Shown here piece by piece: positions 1-13,427 of a DNA stretch of 64,000 nucleotides. Under the pieces are notes generated by a model. The model worked only from the letters and a program-made list of their open reading frames with translations. It was not told the origin of the DNA and searched no databases. Location: positions 62,001 to 126,000 of the forward strand of contig JAOSKI010000002.1 of NCBI GenBank assembly GCA_027493675.1, read 5' to 3'. The translations under genes were made by a program, and so were the position numbers. Within the stretch, counting starts at the first letter, position 1. Each line of letters begins with the position of its first letter. Source of the stretch: Microthrixaceae bacterium (GTDB lineage: Bacteria; Actinomycetota; Acidimicrobiia; Acidimicrobiales; Microtrichaceae).

Positions 1-4041
<4,041 letters not shown>

Positions 4042-4144
4042 TTCGTCTTTCAGAGACGTTCGTGCTCGCTATGAAGTTCTCGGGCAATCGCGTCGCTGCA
4101 CGGCAACACGCCGTGTGGTGGTGTTGCGTCGTGACAACAGATCT

Positions 4145-4260
<116 letters not shown>

Positions 4261-4267
4261 TTCCGCT

Positions 4268-4301
4268 CTGAAGGGAGGCCCCGAACGGGGCCTCCCTTCA
4301 G
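4268..4301 (+). terminator. rRNA operon terminator
   Basis: A perfect 15-bp stem (CTGAAGGGAGGCCCC at 4268-4282 with its complement at 4287-4301) closes on a GAAC tetraloop directly after the 5S gene. There is no U tract, which is common for actinobacterial terminators. Confidence 0.85.
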
Positions 4302-4393
4302 CATGCTCGCCAAGGGACCGTGCATCGGTGTGCGTGTGGTCCCGGGAGCCGGTGCTGTAGCGTCGTGGGTTCCCCCGGCGATGAAGGTCCGTG

Positions 4394-5223
4394 ATGACTG
4401 TCGACAAACCGCGCTCGAATCGAGGATCGTCGCGCCCGAACAGGCCGGCACGCGGAGTCTCCGCCGACGCACATGGCGGTGCTGGTCCCGCTCCTGCATC
4501 CCCGCAGCAGGAGTGGATCGATGAGGGACGAGTTGCTCGTCGGGGCGATGGTCCGGGCCGATCGAGGCGGGTGCCGAAGCGCGAGGGCGGGCGCAGACAA
4601 CCTGCCGTCCGAGCACCCGAGCTCACAGGCAGTGTGGGCAGGGGAGAGAGCCAGGCGGTTGGAGGGGCGTATCGAGGACGCCGCGCGGGCGTTCGCGGCG
4701 GAGCGCTTCATCGATTCGCGTCGGATACTCAAGCCGATCGCCCAAGAGGTTCCTGACTCACCTGAGGTTCGTGAGTTGTACGGGCTGGCGCTCTACCGGC
4801 TCGGTAAGTGGCGTGAGGCCGCCGCGCAACTCGAGGCGTTCGTGGCCATCACGGGAGGTTCGGTGGAGCAACATCCGGTGCTGGCCGACTGCTACCGCGC
4901 CTTGGGGCGCTACGAGCGCGTGGACGAGCTGTGGGCGGAGCTGCAGGAGGTGTCCCCGTCGCCGGAGCTCATGGCGGAGGGACGGATCGTGACCGCAGGC
5001 ACCTTGGCGGACCGTGGGCGGCTGTCGGACGCGGTGATCTTGCTGGCCAAGGGGTTCAAGTTGCCAGCGCGCCGAGGAGCACCATCTCCGTCGCGCCTAC
5101 GCGCTGGCGGATCTCTACGAACGCAGCGGGGACCTCCCCCAGGCGCGTCAGCTGTTCGGGCGGATCGCTGCGCTGTCACCGGACTACGTGGACGTGCAGG
5201 ACCGCATCGAGAACCTCGGCTGA
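4394..5223 (+). CDS. Tetratricopeptide-repeat protein (two frameshifts)
   Basis: The reconstructed protein has a basic, low-complexity N-terminus of about 75 residues, then TPR-like helices with segments such as AARAFAAERF, VRELYGLALYRLGKWREA, HPVLADCYRALGRY and a C-terminal ALADLYERSGDLPQARQLFG. TPR arrays are protein-interaction scaffolds; the partner is unknown. Reading starts in one frame at ATG 4394, continues in a second from about 4620 and ends in a third after about 5070. The continuity of the repeats suggests sequence errors, not decay. In mycobacteria a TPR gene also lies shortly before tlyA, which fits the order here. A TAGCGT hexamer at 4358 may be its promoter. Confidence 0.75.
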
Positions 5224-5247
5224 TGATGGCAGCGGGCACGGCGAGAC

Positions 5248-5280
5248 GCGCTGACCGCGCTGATCACGAGCGGTCGGCGC
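5248..5280. terminator. Hairpin between convergent genes
   Basis: An 11-bp stem (5248-5258 with 5270-5280, one G-U pair) with an 11-nt loop lies in the 70-base gap between the ends of the TPR gene and the opposing aldolase gene. It is a plausible bidirectional terminator. Confidence 0.6.
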
Positions 5281-5293
5281 GGTCCATGACCGC

Positions 5294-6182
5294 TCAGGTG
5301 GCCGAGGCGGCGGCGATGCTTCCGATCGAGTCGTCAAGGGTGGCGTTGAACTCCTCATCGCTCTGCTTCGCCGAGAGCCCTTCGGTGAGCGCACGGGAGA
5401 AGCTCGCGATCATCCCCTTGTTGCGGAGCCAGCCGGGCGTTCGCCTCCTCACGGGTGTAGCCACCCGAGAGGGCGACGACACGCGCCACACGGGGATGCG
5501 CGATCAGCGATGCGTAGAAGTCGTCCACCTCGGGGAGGGTGAGCTTGAGCATCACGTCCTGGCCGTCATCGAGCGCGTCCAACTGGCCGGTGATGGCGGC
5601 ACGCAGAAGCTCCTCGGCGCCAGCCTTGGAGGGGCTGTTGATGTCGATCTCGGGTTCGATGATGGGAACGAGGCCCGCGCCGAGGATCTGGCGGCCCACA
5701 TCGAACTGCTGGTCCACAACCGCCTTCACGCCCTTGTCGTCGGCCACCTTGATGACCGAGCGCATCTTGGTGCCGAACACGCCCTTGTCGCGGGCCCTCG
5801 CCAGGAGCTCGTCGAGGCCCGGCATGGGCTTCATCACCTGCGCGCCGTCGGCTTCGTCGGCGAGCCCCTTGTCGACCTTCAGGAACGGGACGACCTGCTT
5901 CTCGTTCCACAGGTACTCCGCGGTGTCACGGCCCTCGATCCGACGGTCCATGGTCATCTCGAAGAGGATCGCAGCGATGACCCGGTCGCCGTTGAATGCC
6001 GGGCTGGTGATGATCCGGGTGCGCATGGCGTGGATGAGGTCGAACATCTCGTCGTCGCCGGCGTACTCCGAAGCATCGATCCCGTAGAGGCCCAGGGCCT
6101 TGGGCGTGCTCCCGCCGCTCTGGTCGAGAGCCGCCACGAACCCGGCTCCGTTGCGTACCTTGTCCAACTGCTGGTCGTTCAT
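5294..6182 (-). CDS. fda: Class I fructose-bisphosphate aldolase (one frameshift)
   Basis: It would cleave fructose 1,6-bisphosphate to dihydroxyacetone phosphate and glyceraldehyde 3-phosphate through a Schiff-base lysine (glycolysis/gluconeogenesis, cytosol). The sequence follows the roughly 296-residue bacterial class I family: [16 protein letters not shown] near the N-terminus, [51 protein letters not shown] and [15 protein letters not shown] single-base shift near 5440 moves the last 45 residues ([20 protein letters not shown]) into another frame; the full length then matches the family. ATG 6182 follows a GGGAGGGATCC ribosome-binding site. It is transcribed away from the gene to its right. 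Confidence 0.93.
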
Positions 6183-6324
6183 CTTCGGATCCCTCCCGGG
6201 GTGAGTTTCTGGCCTGTCCCGCCGGACACCGCTGTGCGGTGGCACAGCGAGTGGGGCTCATGTTCCCACAGGGCCGGCGTCGGGTCCCATTCCAGCGGCC
6301 GATGCACCGCGCCTGGGACGCACG

Positions 6325-6738
6325 GTGTGCGATGGTGTGGCGGTGACGGCGTTGCCGGGACGTGGCGAAGGGGTGATGCTCTGGACGCTCACCGATCAAG
6401 GTGAGCGGGTGTTGGTTCGCGGATCCGTCGGCCTTGCCGACGCCTCGACCGAACACGGTCGTGAGGTGGTTCGGAACGCCGAAGCCGTCACCTCGCTCGC
6501 CTACACCGCCGAGTCACTTGGCGTCCCGTTCGCCTTGGTGTTGTCGGGGATGACCGAGCGCAGCCCCTCGCAGTCGGATCCGCCGGTGGCCGCTGTCGCA
6601 CAGGACCTCGCATCGCCCTTCGCCCGCGACCTGCTGTCCGGTGGTGCCGTGTCGGGCGGTGACTTCGCGCAGTGGGACCACCGGGCTCGAGGCATCAGAC
6701 CGGCATCCTCGGGCGGGACCCGCGCGGTGCGCCGGTAG
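6325..6738 (+). CDS. Hypothetical protein, possible HAD-phosphatase C-terminal remnant
   Basis: This 137-residue reading frame lies directly before tlyA. I do not recognise it as a whole. The stretch LGVPFALVLSGMTER, followed by a segment ending VAAVAQDLASPF, resembles the C-terminal end of HAD-IIA phosphatases, and in mycobacteria a HAD phosphatase gene lies between the TPR gene and tlyA. The N-terminal phosphatase motifs (DxDGT) are absent, so it is a remnant, a divergent paralog or a chance likeness. GTG starts at 6325, 6337 and 6343 are all possible. Confidence 0.45.
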   Translation: MCDGVAVTALPGRGEGVMLWTLTDQGERVLVRGSVGLADASTEHGREVVRNAEAVTSLAYTAESLGVPFALVLSGMTERSPSQSDPPVAAVAQDLASPFARDLLSGGAVSGGDFAQWDHRARGIRPASSGGTRAVRR

Positions 6739-6741
6739 CGT
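6736..6741 (+). promoter_or_regulatory. Leaderless -10 hexamer of tlyA
   Basis: TAGCGT ends seven bases before GTG 6749, the spacing expected for a leaderless transcript. This decided the tlyA start. Confidence 0.55.
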
Positions 6742-6748
6742 GGTGACG

Positions 6749-7567
6749 GTGCGTCGCAGACTCGACAACGAGCTCGTGAGGCGTGGACTCGCCGAGTCAC
6801 GCTCGGCTGCCCGTGAACTGGTCAAGGCGAACCAGGTCCTGGTGTCGGGAAGCCTTTCCAGCAAGTCGTCGCGCATGGTGGATCCGGGTGATCCGGTTGT
6901 GCTCGTGGGCTCTCCTCCACGCTTCGTGGGGCGTGGCGGCGAGAAGCTGGCCGCCGCGTTGGAGGAGTTCGCGCTCGACATGCGCGGGCTCCGGGTCCTC
7001 GGCGCGGGCGCATCCACTGGTGGCTTCACCGATTGCCTGCTGCAGGCGGGGGCGGGCGAGGTGCTGGCGCTGGATGTCGGCCACGGCCAACTTCACGAAT
7101 CCCTGCGCGCCCACCCCGGCGTGGTGGTCATGGAGCGAACCAACCTGCGCCATGTCTCGGTGCAGGACGTGGGTGGATTCGATGCCGCGGTCGCAGACCT
7201 CTCGTTCATCTCCCTGACCCTGGTGCTCGATGCGCTGTTCGGCCTGGTGGGCGAGGGCGGGTGGCTCGTGCTGCTCGTGAAACCGCAGTTCGAGTGCGGA
7301 CGCGCGGAAGTGTCCCGTGGCAGGGGAGTGGTACGGGATCCGTCCCAGTGGTCAGCAGCGGTCACAAAGGTGGCGGATGCGGTACGCCTCCGTGGAGGGG
7401 TCATCATGGGTGCCATGGTCTCCCCCTTGCGCGGTGGCGACGGCAACGTCGAGTTCCTCCTACACGTCGAGGCGCCGGCGACTGCGGCCCGGCACGCCCC
7501 ACAGGACGTCGATTCGCTGATCGCAGATGTCGTGGAGTCCGCGGCGCTGCGCGAGGGCCTGTTGTGA
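6749..7567 (+). CDS. tlyA: TlyA family 16S/23S rRNA 2'-O-methyltransferase
   Basis: TlyA proteins methylate 2'-OH groups of cytidines in 16S and 23S rRNA using S-adenosylmethionine. The 272-residue protein has an N-terminal S4 RNA-binding domain (RRLDNELVRRGLAESRSAAR to about residue 60) and a FtsJ-like Rossmann methyltransferase domain (ASTGGFTDCLLQAGA; later DLSFISLTLVL and LVKPQFECG). The usual D-x-GAS SAM motif reads GAGAS, so its aspartate is missing. GTG 6743 is an alternative start. Its stop overlaps the nadK start (GTGA), implying coupled translation. Confidence 0.93.
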   Translation: MRRRLDNELVRRGLAESRSAARELVKANQVLVSGSLSSKSSRMVDPGDPVVLVGSPPRFVGRGGEKLAAALEEFALDMRGLRVLGAGASTGGFTDCLLQAGAGEVLALDVGHGQLHESLRAHPGVVVMERTNLRHVSVQDVGGFDAAVADLSFISLTLVLDALFGLVGEGGWLVLLVKPQFECGRAEVSRGRGVVRDPSQWSAAVTKVADAVRLRGGVIMGAMVSPLRGGDGNVEFLLHVEAPATAARHAPQDVDSLIADVVESAALREGLL

Positions 7568-8412
7568 GCTCGTTCGGGTTCGTGCTGCACGAGCGGCTCC
7601 ACGGGGAGGACCTCGAACGCACCCTGACGTGGTTGGTGGACCGTGGCCACCAGGGTGAGCCTGCCGGCAAGCGATGCCGCACGTGTCGGTCGCCCCGACC
7701 TCGGATCAGCCGAGGACGAGTTGCGGTGGGCCTCGATCTCGTGGTGAGCATGGGTGGCGACGGGACGATGCTGCGCGCCGCGGGCCTGGCCGTGAGCGAG
7801 GACGTTCCCGGTGCTCGGAGCCAACCTCCGGTACGCTCGGGTACCTGACTGAGATCGACCGCGACGGGTTGTCCATGGCGTTGAAGCGCTTCCTGTCGGG
7901 GGCCTACCGGGTCGAGGAGCGCATGCGCCTGGATGTCACCGTGCACCGTCACGACGGCAGCGGGAGCGCTCCAGCGCCCTCAACGACATGGTGGTCGAGA
8001 AGTCCTCGCCGGGTCACACGGTACGTGTGGACGTGGAGTTGGACGGCACCTTCTTCACCGGCTGGGTCGCCGATGGGCTGATCCTGGGAACCCCGACAGG
8101 GTCGACCGCCTACTCCTTCTCCGTGGGCGGCCCGATCGTGGATCCCATCCATCGTGCTGTGATCATGGCCCCAGTGGCCCCGCACATGCTTTTCGATCGC
8201 GCGATGGTGCTGCGCCCGACTGCGAGGTCACCGTCACCGTCCGGGGTCAACGACAGGGTGGGCTGTCGGTGGACGGCACGCCGCACCGGAACCTCCAGCC
8301 TGGGGAGTCGGTGACGGTCACAGCTGCGAGGCGCCCCTCGTTGTTCGTGGTGTTCGGCGGAAGGGACTTCCACACCGTGCTGCGCGACAAGCTCGGTCTG
8401 TGGTCGCGCTGA
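7564..8412 (+). CDS. nadK: NAD kinase (three frameshifts)
   Basis: It phosphorylates NAD to NADP in the cytosol. Family motifs occur in order: DLVVSMGGDGTMLRAA (the GGDG site), GTLGYLTEID, WVADGLILGTPTGSTAYSFS, GGPIV and a C-terminal SVDGTPHRNLQPGE. They lie in three frames, joined at about 7828 (one extra C in ACCTCCGGT), 7975 and 8215. Every motif is kept and NAD kinase is normally essential, so sequence error is likelier than decay. GTG 7564 overlaps the tlyA stop, and recN follows, as in mycobacteria. Confidence 0.93.
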
Positions 8413-8479
8413 CTCCCCGGTGGCGCCGGGTTCCTGGCTGAGCAGGGGCCTGGTAGCACGGGGAACCCGCAGGCTCATC

Positions 8480-8485
8480 TAGCCT
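8480..8485 (+). promoter_or_regulatory. Leaderless -10 hexamer of recN
   Basis: TAGCCT ends seven bases before ATG 8493, suggesting that recN also has its own leaderless promoter after the 75-base gap behind nadK. Confidence 0.55.
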
Positions 8486-8492
8486 TGTGGCG

Positions 8493-10121
8493 ATGCTGGT
8501 CGAGCTGGGTGTCAGGGATCTCGGTGTGATCGCCGAAGCGCGCATACCACTGGCCGGGGCCATGACGGCACTCACCGGTGAGACCGGTGCCGGAAAGACC
8601 ATGGTCACCGAGGCGTTGCGGCTCCTCAGCGGAGCCAAGGCGGAACCCGCGAGGGTGCGCCAGGGCGCGTCGGGAAGCCGTCGTGGAGGCGCTCTTCGTG
8701 CTCGATGACACCGAGTGGGCGATCCGCCGGGTCGTGCCGGCCTCGGGGCGCTCACGTAGCTACCTCAACGGTGAGCTCGTCACCGCGAACCAACTCGCCG
8801 ACCTGACCGACGGCCTGCTCGAGGATCCACGGCCAGCATTCCCAGCAGGCGCTGTTGGACCGACGCCGCCAGCGTGACGCCCTCGACCGCTTCGCCGGAG
8901 CGGACACCCCGCCCGCTCTCGGCCGCGCGCTCGACCGTCGCCCGCCTTCGAGCGGAGCTCGACAGCCTGGGGGGTGACGAGCGCGCACGCCGGCGACAGC
9001 TTGACCTGCTCGCGCACCAGATTCGCGAGATCGAGTCCGTGGCCCCGTCGACCGGCGAGGAGGAGGACCTCGCGCTCGAAGAGGATCGGCTGGCCGGAGC
9101 CCTCCACTACCGGTCCGCGGCCGCAGAGGCGCTCGAGCTGCTCGGCGGCGAATCGGGTGCGTCCGACACCCTGGCCAGAGCGGCGGCGGTCCTGGGTGAA
9201 GACGGGTCCCTTCCTCGAAACGGCGGGCCGTGTACGAGGCCTCGTCGAGGAAGTCGCCGATGCGACAGCGGACCTGAGGGCACTCGCTGAGGGGATCGAA
9301 CCTGACGAAGAGCGCCTGGCCGAGCTACGCGAGCGCCGCCAGGCCCTCGCCGACCTGCGACGCAAGTATGGCGACACGATCGAGGAGGTGCTGGAGTTCC
9401 TCGAGGGTGCCCGAACCGAGCTGAAGGGTCTCGAGGAGGTCGACGAGCGTCGGGCGGTGATCGCTCAGTCCCTCGATGAGGCCCGAGACCAGCTCGAGTG
9501 TCGGGCCGGGGAGTTGGGTGCGCAGCGTCGTGGTGCCGCCCCGGAACTTGCCGCCTCGGTCGTCGAGATCCTGGGCGACCTGGCGCTCGGCTCCGCTCGC
9601 CTGGAGGTGTCCGTCGAGGACACCGCGGAGTTGCCCGGTGCAGGCGAGGCCGTCGAGCTCCGCCTCTCGACCAACCCCGGAATTGCTCCCGGCCCACTGT
9701 CCAAGGTGGCATCCGGGGGCGAGTTGTCACGGGTGATGCTCGCGCTGCGGTTGGTGCTCAGCGGGGGCCACCCCACGATGGTGTTCGACGAGGTGGATGC
9801 CGGCATCGGCGGGGAGCGCTGCGGTAGCGGTGGGGCGGTCCCTCGCTGCGCTGGGCCGTGAGAGACAGGTGATCGTGGTCACGCACCTTCCCCAGGTCGC
9901 AGCGTTCGCCGACACGCAGGTCCTGGTGCACAAAGGCTGCATCGGATGACTCGACGTTGACCACCACGGGTCCTGTCGGGGCCGGAGCGCGTCGTGGAGC
10001 TGTCACGGATGCTGTCGGGATCCCCGGCAGCGCCGCCGCAGCCAGGCATGCCGAGGAGTTGCTCGCAGATGCCGCGGCTGTCCGTGGTGATCTCGCCGGG
10101 ACCGGGTCGGCAGATCGATGA
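8493..10121 (+). CDS. recN: DNA repair protein RecN (several frameshifts)
   Basis: RecN is an SMC-like ATPase acting in double-strand-break repair. Seen in order: MLVELGVRDLGVI and the Walker A ALTGETGAGKTMV near residue 30; a segment with SYLNGELVTANQLADL; a long charged region with coiled-coil character (about 8940-9530); the ABC signature ASGGELSRVMLALRLV; Walker B MVFDEVDAGIGG; and VIVVTHLPQVAAFAD. These lie in different frames, with breaks near 8668 (one extra G), 8825, 9205, 9825 and 9945. After correction the length matches the family. The stop at 10119-10121 overlaps the next ATG (ATGA). Confidence 0.92.
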
Positions 10122-10953
10122 TCCTTTGGCGGCCTTCGTCGCGCCGATGGTGCGTGGCAGCCGTCCTGATGAGTGGAACCCGGCCCTTCTTCGCGCGCTC
10201 GACGTTCACCCGGCGGAACTACCGGGGTGTGGAGCTTCCCACCGCTGTCGGGCTGATCGTGCCTTGGGCGTCGTGGCGGTGCTCGCCGCGGCACTGGTGG
10301 TCAGCACCCTGGGGTGGCGCGCCCATCATGCGACACTGGGATCGCTCCGGCTCACGGCGACCGCGTGTCTTGGGTTCGGGTTCCTCGGATTGCTCGATGA
10401 TCTGGCGATCGACCACGGGACCTCGGGGTACCGCGGTCACATCGAGGCGCTGCGGCAGGGCAACTTGAGTGCCGGGGCGCTGAAGATGCTGATCGGCCCT
10501 CTGGTGGCTCTGGTGGTCGTGTTCCCGTCCTCCGGTGGTTCGTTCTGCAGCTGATCGCCGACGGCGTTGGTGGCTCTGGCTGCGAACCTTGCGAACCTCT
10601 TCGACCGGGCGCCCGGGAGGGTCGCCAAGGTGTTTCTCGGAGTGACCGGGGTGATGATCGTCGTCTCGGCACTCTCACCGGGGGTTGGCCGGTCTCTGCA
10701 CGGTCGCGGTGCTGCCGTGGTGCTTCTGAGGCCTGACCTGCGGGAGCAGATGATGATGGGCGATGCGGGTGCCAACCCCCTGGGCGCAGCGACCGGCCTC
10801 GCGACAGTGCTTGTGTTCGCTCCGTCGGTACGTGTCGCGGTCCTGGTGGTCCTGCTTGCGCTCAACCTCGCAAGCGAATGGGTCTCGTTCTCACAGGTCA
10901 TAGAGCGCACGCCACCACTGCGCTACATGGACCGCCTGGGGCGGAGGGACTAG
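10118..10953 (+). CDS. MraY/WecA-like polyprenyl-phosphate glycosyl-1-phosphate transferase (frameshifts)
   Basis: This polytopic membrane protein of the glycosyltransferase 4 family would transfer a sugar phosphate from a UDP-sugar to a polyprenyl phosphate. Family signs are FLGLLDDL (acidic pair), a central loop RQGNLSAGALKMLIG, NLANLFDRAPG (matching the N-x-x-D catalytic loop) and MMMGDAGANPLGA (the MGDxGS motif), all between hydrophobic segments. The substrate cannot be told. Frameshifts lie near 10260 and 10555, and the first 30 residues may also be misread. It sits between recN and steA, next to cell-envelope and division genes. Confidence 0.72.
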
Positions 10954-11114
10954 CCGAACCTGTGGAGACATCCACGGTCAACTACCATCATCGCCGAGAG
11001 GTCAGCGCAGATGCACCGCCGCGAAGTGCGCTCTCGCCGTGTCATGTTCCCGTCACACTCCCCGAACACCGCTCTCGATTCCGCCCACTTGGCCCAACAT
11101 GGTTGGGGGTGCCT

Positions 11115-12341
11115 GTGACGACGCTCGGACCAACCGCTGATCACGGGAACCTGTCAGCACCTCCGCAGTCCGGTGCGGCGCACGCATCCGCGAGCGACCG
11201 ATGTCGTGTCACAGGAACCGCTCGTGTCGGCAAGCGTACGAAGGACTTGGCGAAGCGCCTGGTGGCCGGCGAGATCGCGGTGATCGATCACAAGGATCTG
11301 GACCGTGTCGCCGGGGAGTCACTGGCAGCGACGGGTGTGGTCGCCGTGGTCAACGCGTCGGAGTTCATCTCCGGGCGCTACCCCAACACGGGCCCGGCAC
11401 GACTGGATGAAGCGGGGATCCTGCTCATCGACGCCGTCGGATCCGCCGTCATGGACACGCTTGTCGACGGAACCGAGGTCACGATCGCAGACGGATCAGT
11501 CCTGGTCGACGGCGAGGTGGCCGCGGTGGCACGGTGCTCGACCGCGAGGGGATCGCCCAGCGCATGGAGGGGGGCGGGATGCGATCGGTGACGAGCTCCG
11601 CACCTTCGCGGTCAACACCCTGGAGTACATCGAAAAGGGGAGGCCCATCTCTACTTCGAACCGATCGTGGTGCCCCCGCTACGGACGGATTTCAGGGGTC
11701 GGCACGTGCTTGTAGTCGTGCGAGGACACGACTACAAGGAGGACCTCCGCACGCTGAGGCCCTACATCGAGGAGTACCGGCCGGTGCTGGTGGCCGTCGA
11801 CGGCGGAGCCGACGCGCTGCTCGACATGCGCTACACCCCCGACATGATCATCGGTGACTTCGACTCCCTCTCCGAACGTGCCTGGGAGTGTGGAGCGGAG
11901 CTGGTGCACCACGTCCATCCGGATGGCCGCGCGCCCGGCCGTGAGGAGCTCGCCGAGGCCGGGAAGCCGTATGTGGAGTTCGTCGTGGAGGGAACCAGCG
12001 AGGATGCCGCGATGCTGCTCGCGCTCGAATGCCGCGCCGAGTTGATCGTGGCGGTGGGCACCCACGCGACGATGGTCGAGTTCCTCGACAAGGGTCGGGC
12101 GGGGATGTCCTCGACGTTCCTGACGCGCCTGCGAATCGGTCCGATGCTCATCGACGCCAAGGGCGTCAACCAGCTCTATGTCGGCAGGGTGCGACGCCGC
12201 GACATCCTCCTGCTCGTCATCGCCGCTCTGACGGTGATCCTCGCGGTGGCACTGGTGTCGGACTCGCTGCAGGTGCTGCTGCGCACTGTGTGGGTCTACA
12301 TGCGTGACTTCTGGTACTCCGTGACAGGTCGGTTCTCCTAG
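11115..12341 (+). CDS. steA: SteA-like putative cytokinetic ring protein (frameshifts)
   Basis: SteA is studied in corynebacteria, where with SteB it affects cell-wall assembly at the septum. The protein shows GTARVGKRTKDLAKRLVAGEIAVIDH near the start, then NASEFISGRYPNTGPA, VDGGADALLDMRYTPDMIIGDFDSLS (a thiamin-pyrophosphokinase-like segment), FVVEGTSEDAAMLLAL and a C-terminal membrane helix (ILLLVIAALTVILAVALV). Two compensating shifts lie near 11540 and 11650. GTG 11115 was chosen because GGGGGT precedes it; GTG 11109 is possible. The stop is directly followed by the steB start. Confidence 0.85.
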
Positions 12342-13427
12342 ATGGTCACATTCAGGTTCTACGTGGTCTCCACGGTCGCGTTCTTCCTCGCGCTGTCGGT
12401 CGGTGTGGTGGTCGGCTCGGTGCTGGACGGCAGGATCGCCGATTCGCTTCAGGACCGACTCGACGGGGTGGAGCAGTCCCTCGACGAGACCGTTGCGTCC
12501 ATAGACGCCAAGAGCGATGCGATCGCGCAGATGCAGCGATACATGGACGACTCGGCTCCGTTCGCCGTGCAGGGCCGTCTCGATGGAACCACGACCCTCG
12601 TGGCGGTCGAGACCGGGGTCGGCACCGATGTGGCGGAGGATCTGGTGCTGCGCCTCCAGCAGGCGGGATCGAGGGTCGAAGGCATCGTTTGGCTGGATCG
12701 TCGCCTCGATCTCGCCGATGAGGAGGACCGCCGCCTCGCAGCGGGCCTCGTCGGCCTCCCGGAGTCCGACGACCCCGACGTGATCCGCGCCGCGCTTTGG
12801 GCGTCGGTGGTCGCGAACTCCGGCAGCGGAGTCGAGGCAGGTGCCAAAGGCACAACCACGACGACCCCGGAACCGTCGCCGCCAAACGGTGCGGTGAGAC
12901 CGACGACCACCTCCACCACGCCGGCCTCCACGACGACGGCACCCGCGCGCGACCAGGGCACGTCGGAGGTCCCGCTGGATCTCCTCTTCGAGCAGAGTCC
13001 CCTGGCCGAACTGGCCGAGGCCGGCCTGGTGCGCTTCCAGGCCATCGATGGCGGTGCAGCCGAGGTGGTTGCCACCGAGCTGCTGGTAGCCACTCTGAGC
13101 GGACCTGACTCGACGCTCGCCGATCCGGGCCTCGTCAGCGGTGAGATCGCGGCCGGCGCGGCATCGGCTGGGGTGCCGACCGTGCTTGGCGGAGCCGTCG
13201 CGCGGAGTCTGACGCCCGAGGCTGCGATGAACGCTGATCGTGCCGGCCTCCTGCCGGCTCCGGATCTGGAGGACAACACGTCGATCTCCACCGTGAACGA
13301 CCTGGAATGGGTTGCGGGGCGGGTCGCCACAGCGTTGGCCCTCGCAGACCTGCGCGAAGGTCGCAGCGGACGATACGGCCTGGGCTCCGACGTGGACGGC
13401 CTGCTGCCTCCCTGGCAAGGTCCGTGA
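12342..13427 (+). CDS. steB: SteB / MctB-like membrane-anchored protein
   Basis: This intact 361-residue protein begins with a membrane helix (YVVSTVAFFLALSVGVVVGS), then a coiled-coil segment of about 45 residues, and an extracytoplasmic domain interrupted by a Thr/Pro-rich linker (about residues 168-205). It matches the MctB/SteB family, reported as a copper-transport protein in Mycobacterium tuberculosis and as the SteA partner in corynebacteria. The steA-steB pairing here favours the envelope role. Its stop overlaps the murJ start (GTGA). Confidence 0.85.
   Translation: MVTFRFYVVSTVAFFLALSVGVVVGSVLDGRIADSLQDRLDGVEQSLDETVASIDAKSDAIAQMQRYMDDSAPFAVQGRLDGTTTLVAVETGVGTDVAEDLVLRLQQAGSRVEGIVWLDRRLDLADEEDRRLAAGLVGLPESDDPDVIRAALWASVVANSGSGVEAGAKGTTTTTPEPSPPNGAVRPTTTSTTPASTTTAPARDQGTSEVPLDLLFEQSPLAELAEAGLVRFQAIDGGAAEVVATELLVATLSGPDSTLADPGLVSGEIAAGAASAGVPTVLGGAVARSLTPEAAMNADRAGLLPAPDLEDNTSISTVNDLEWVAGRVATALALADLREGRSGRYGLGSDVDGLLPPWQGP

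Noticed and set aside
4473-6404. A 643-residue plus-strand open frame covering the TPR gene and the aldolase region
   Set aside because: Only about 4620-5070 is protein-like in this frame; the rest is antisense to the aldolase gene, open because of high GC.
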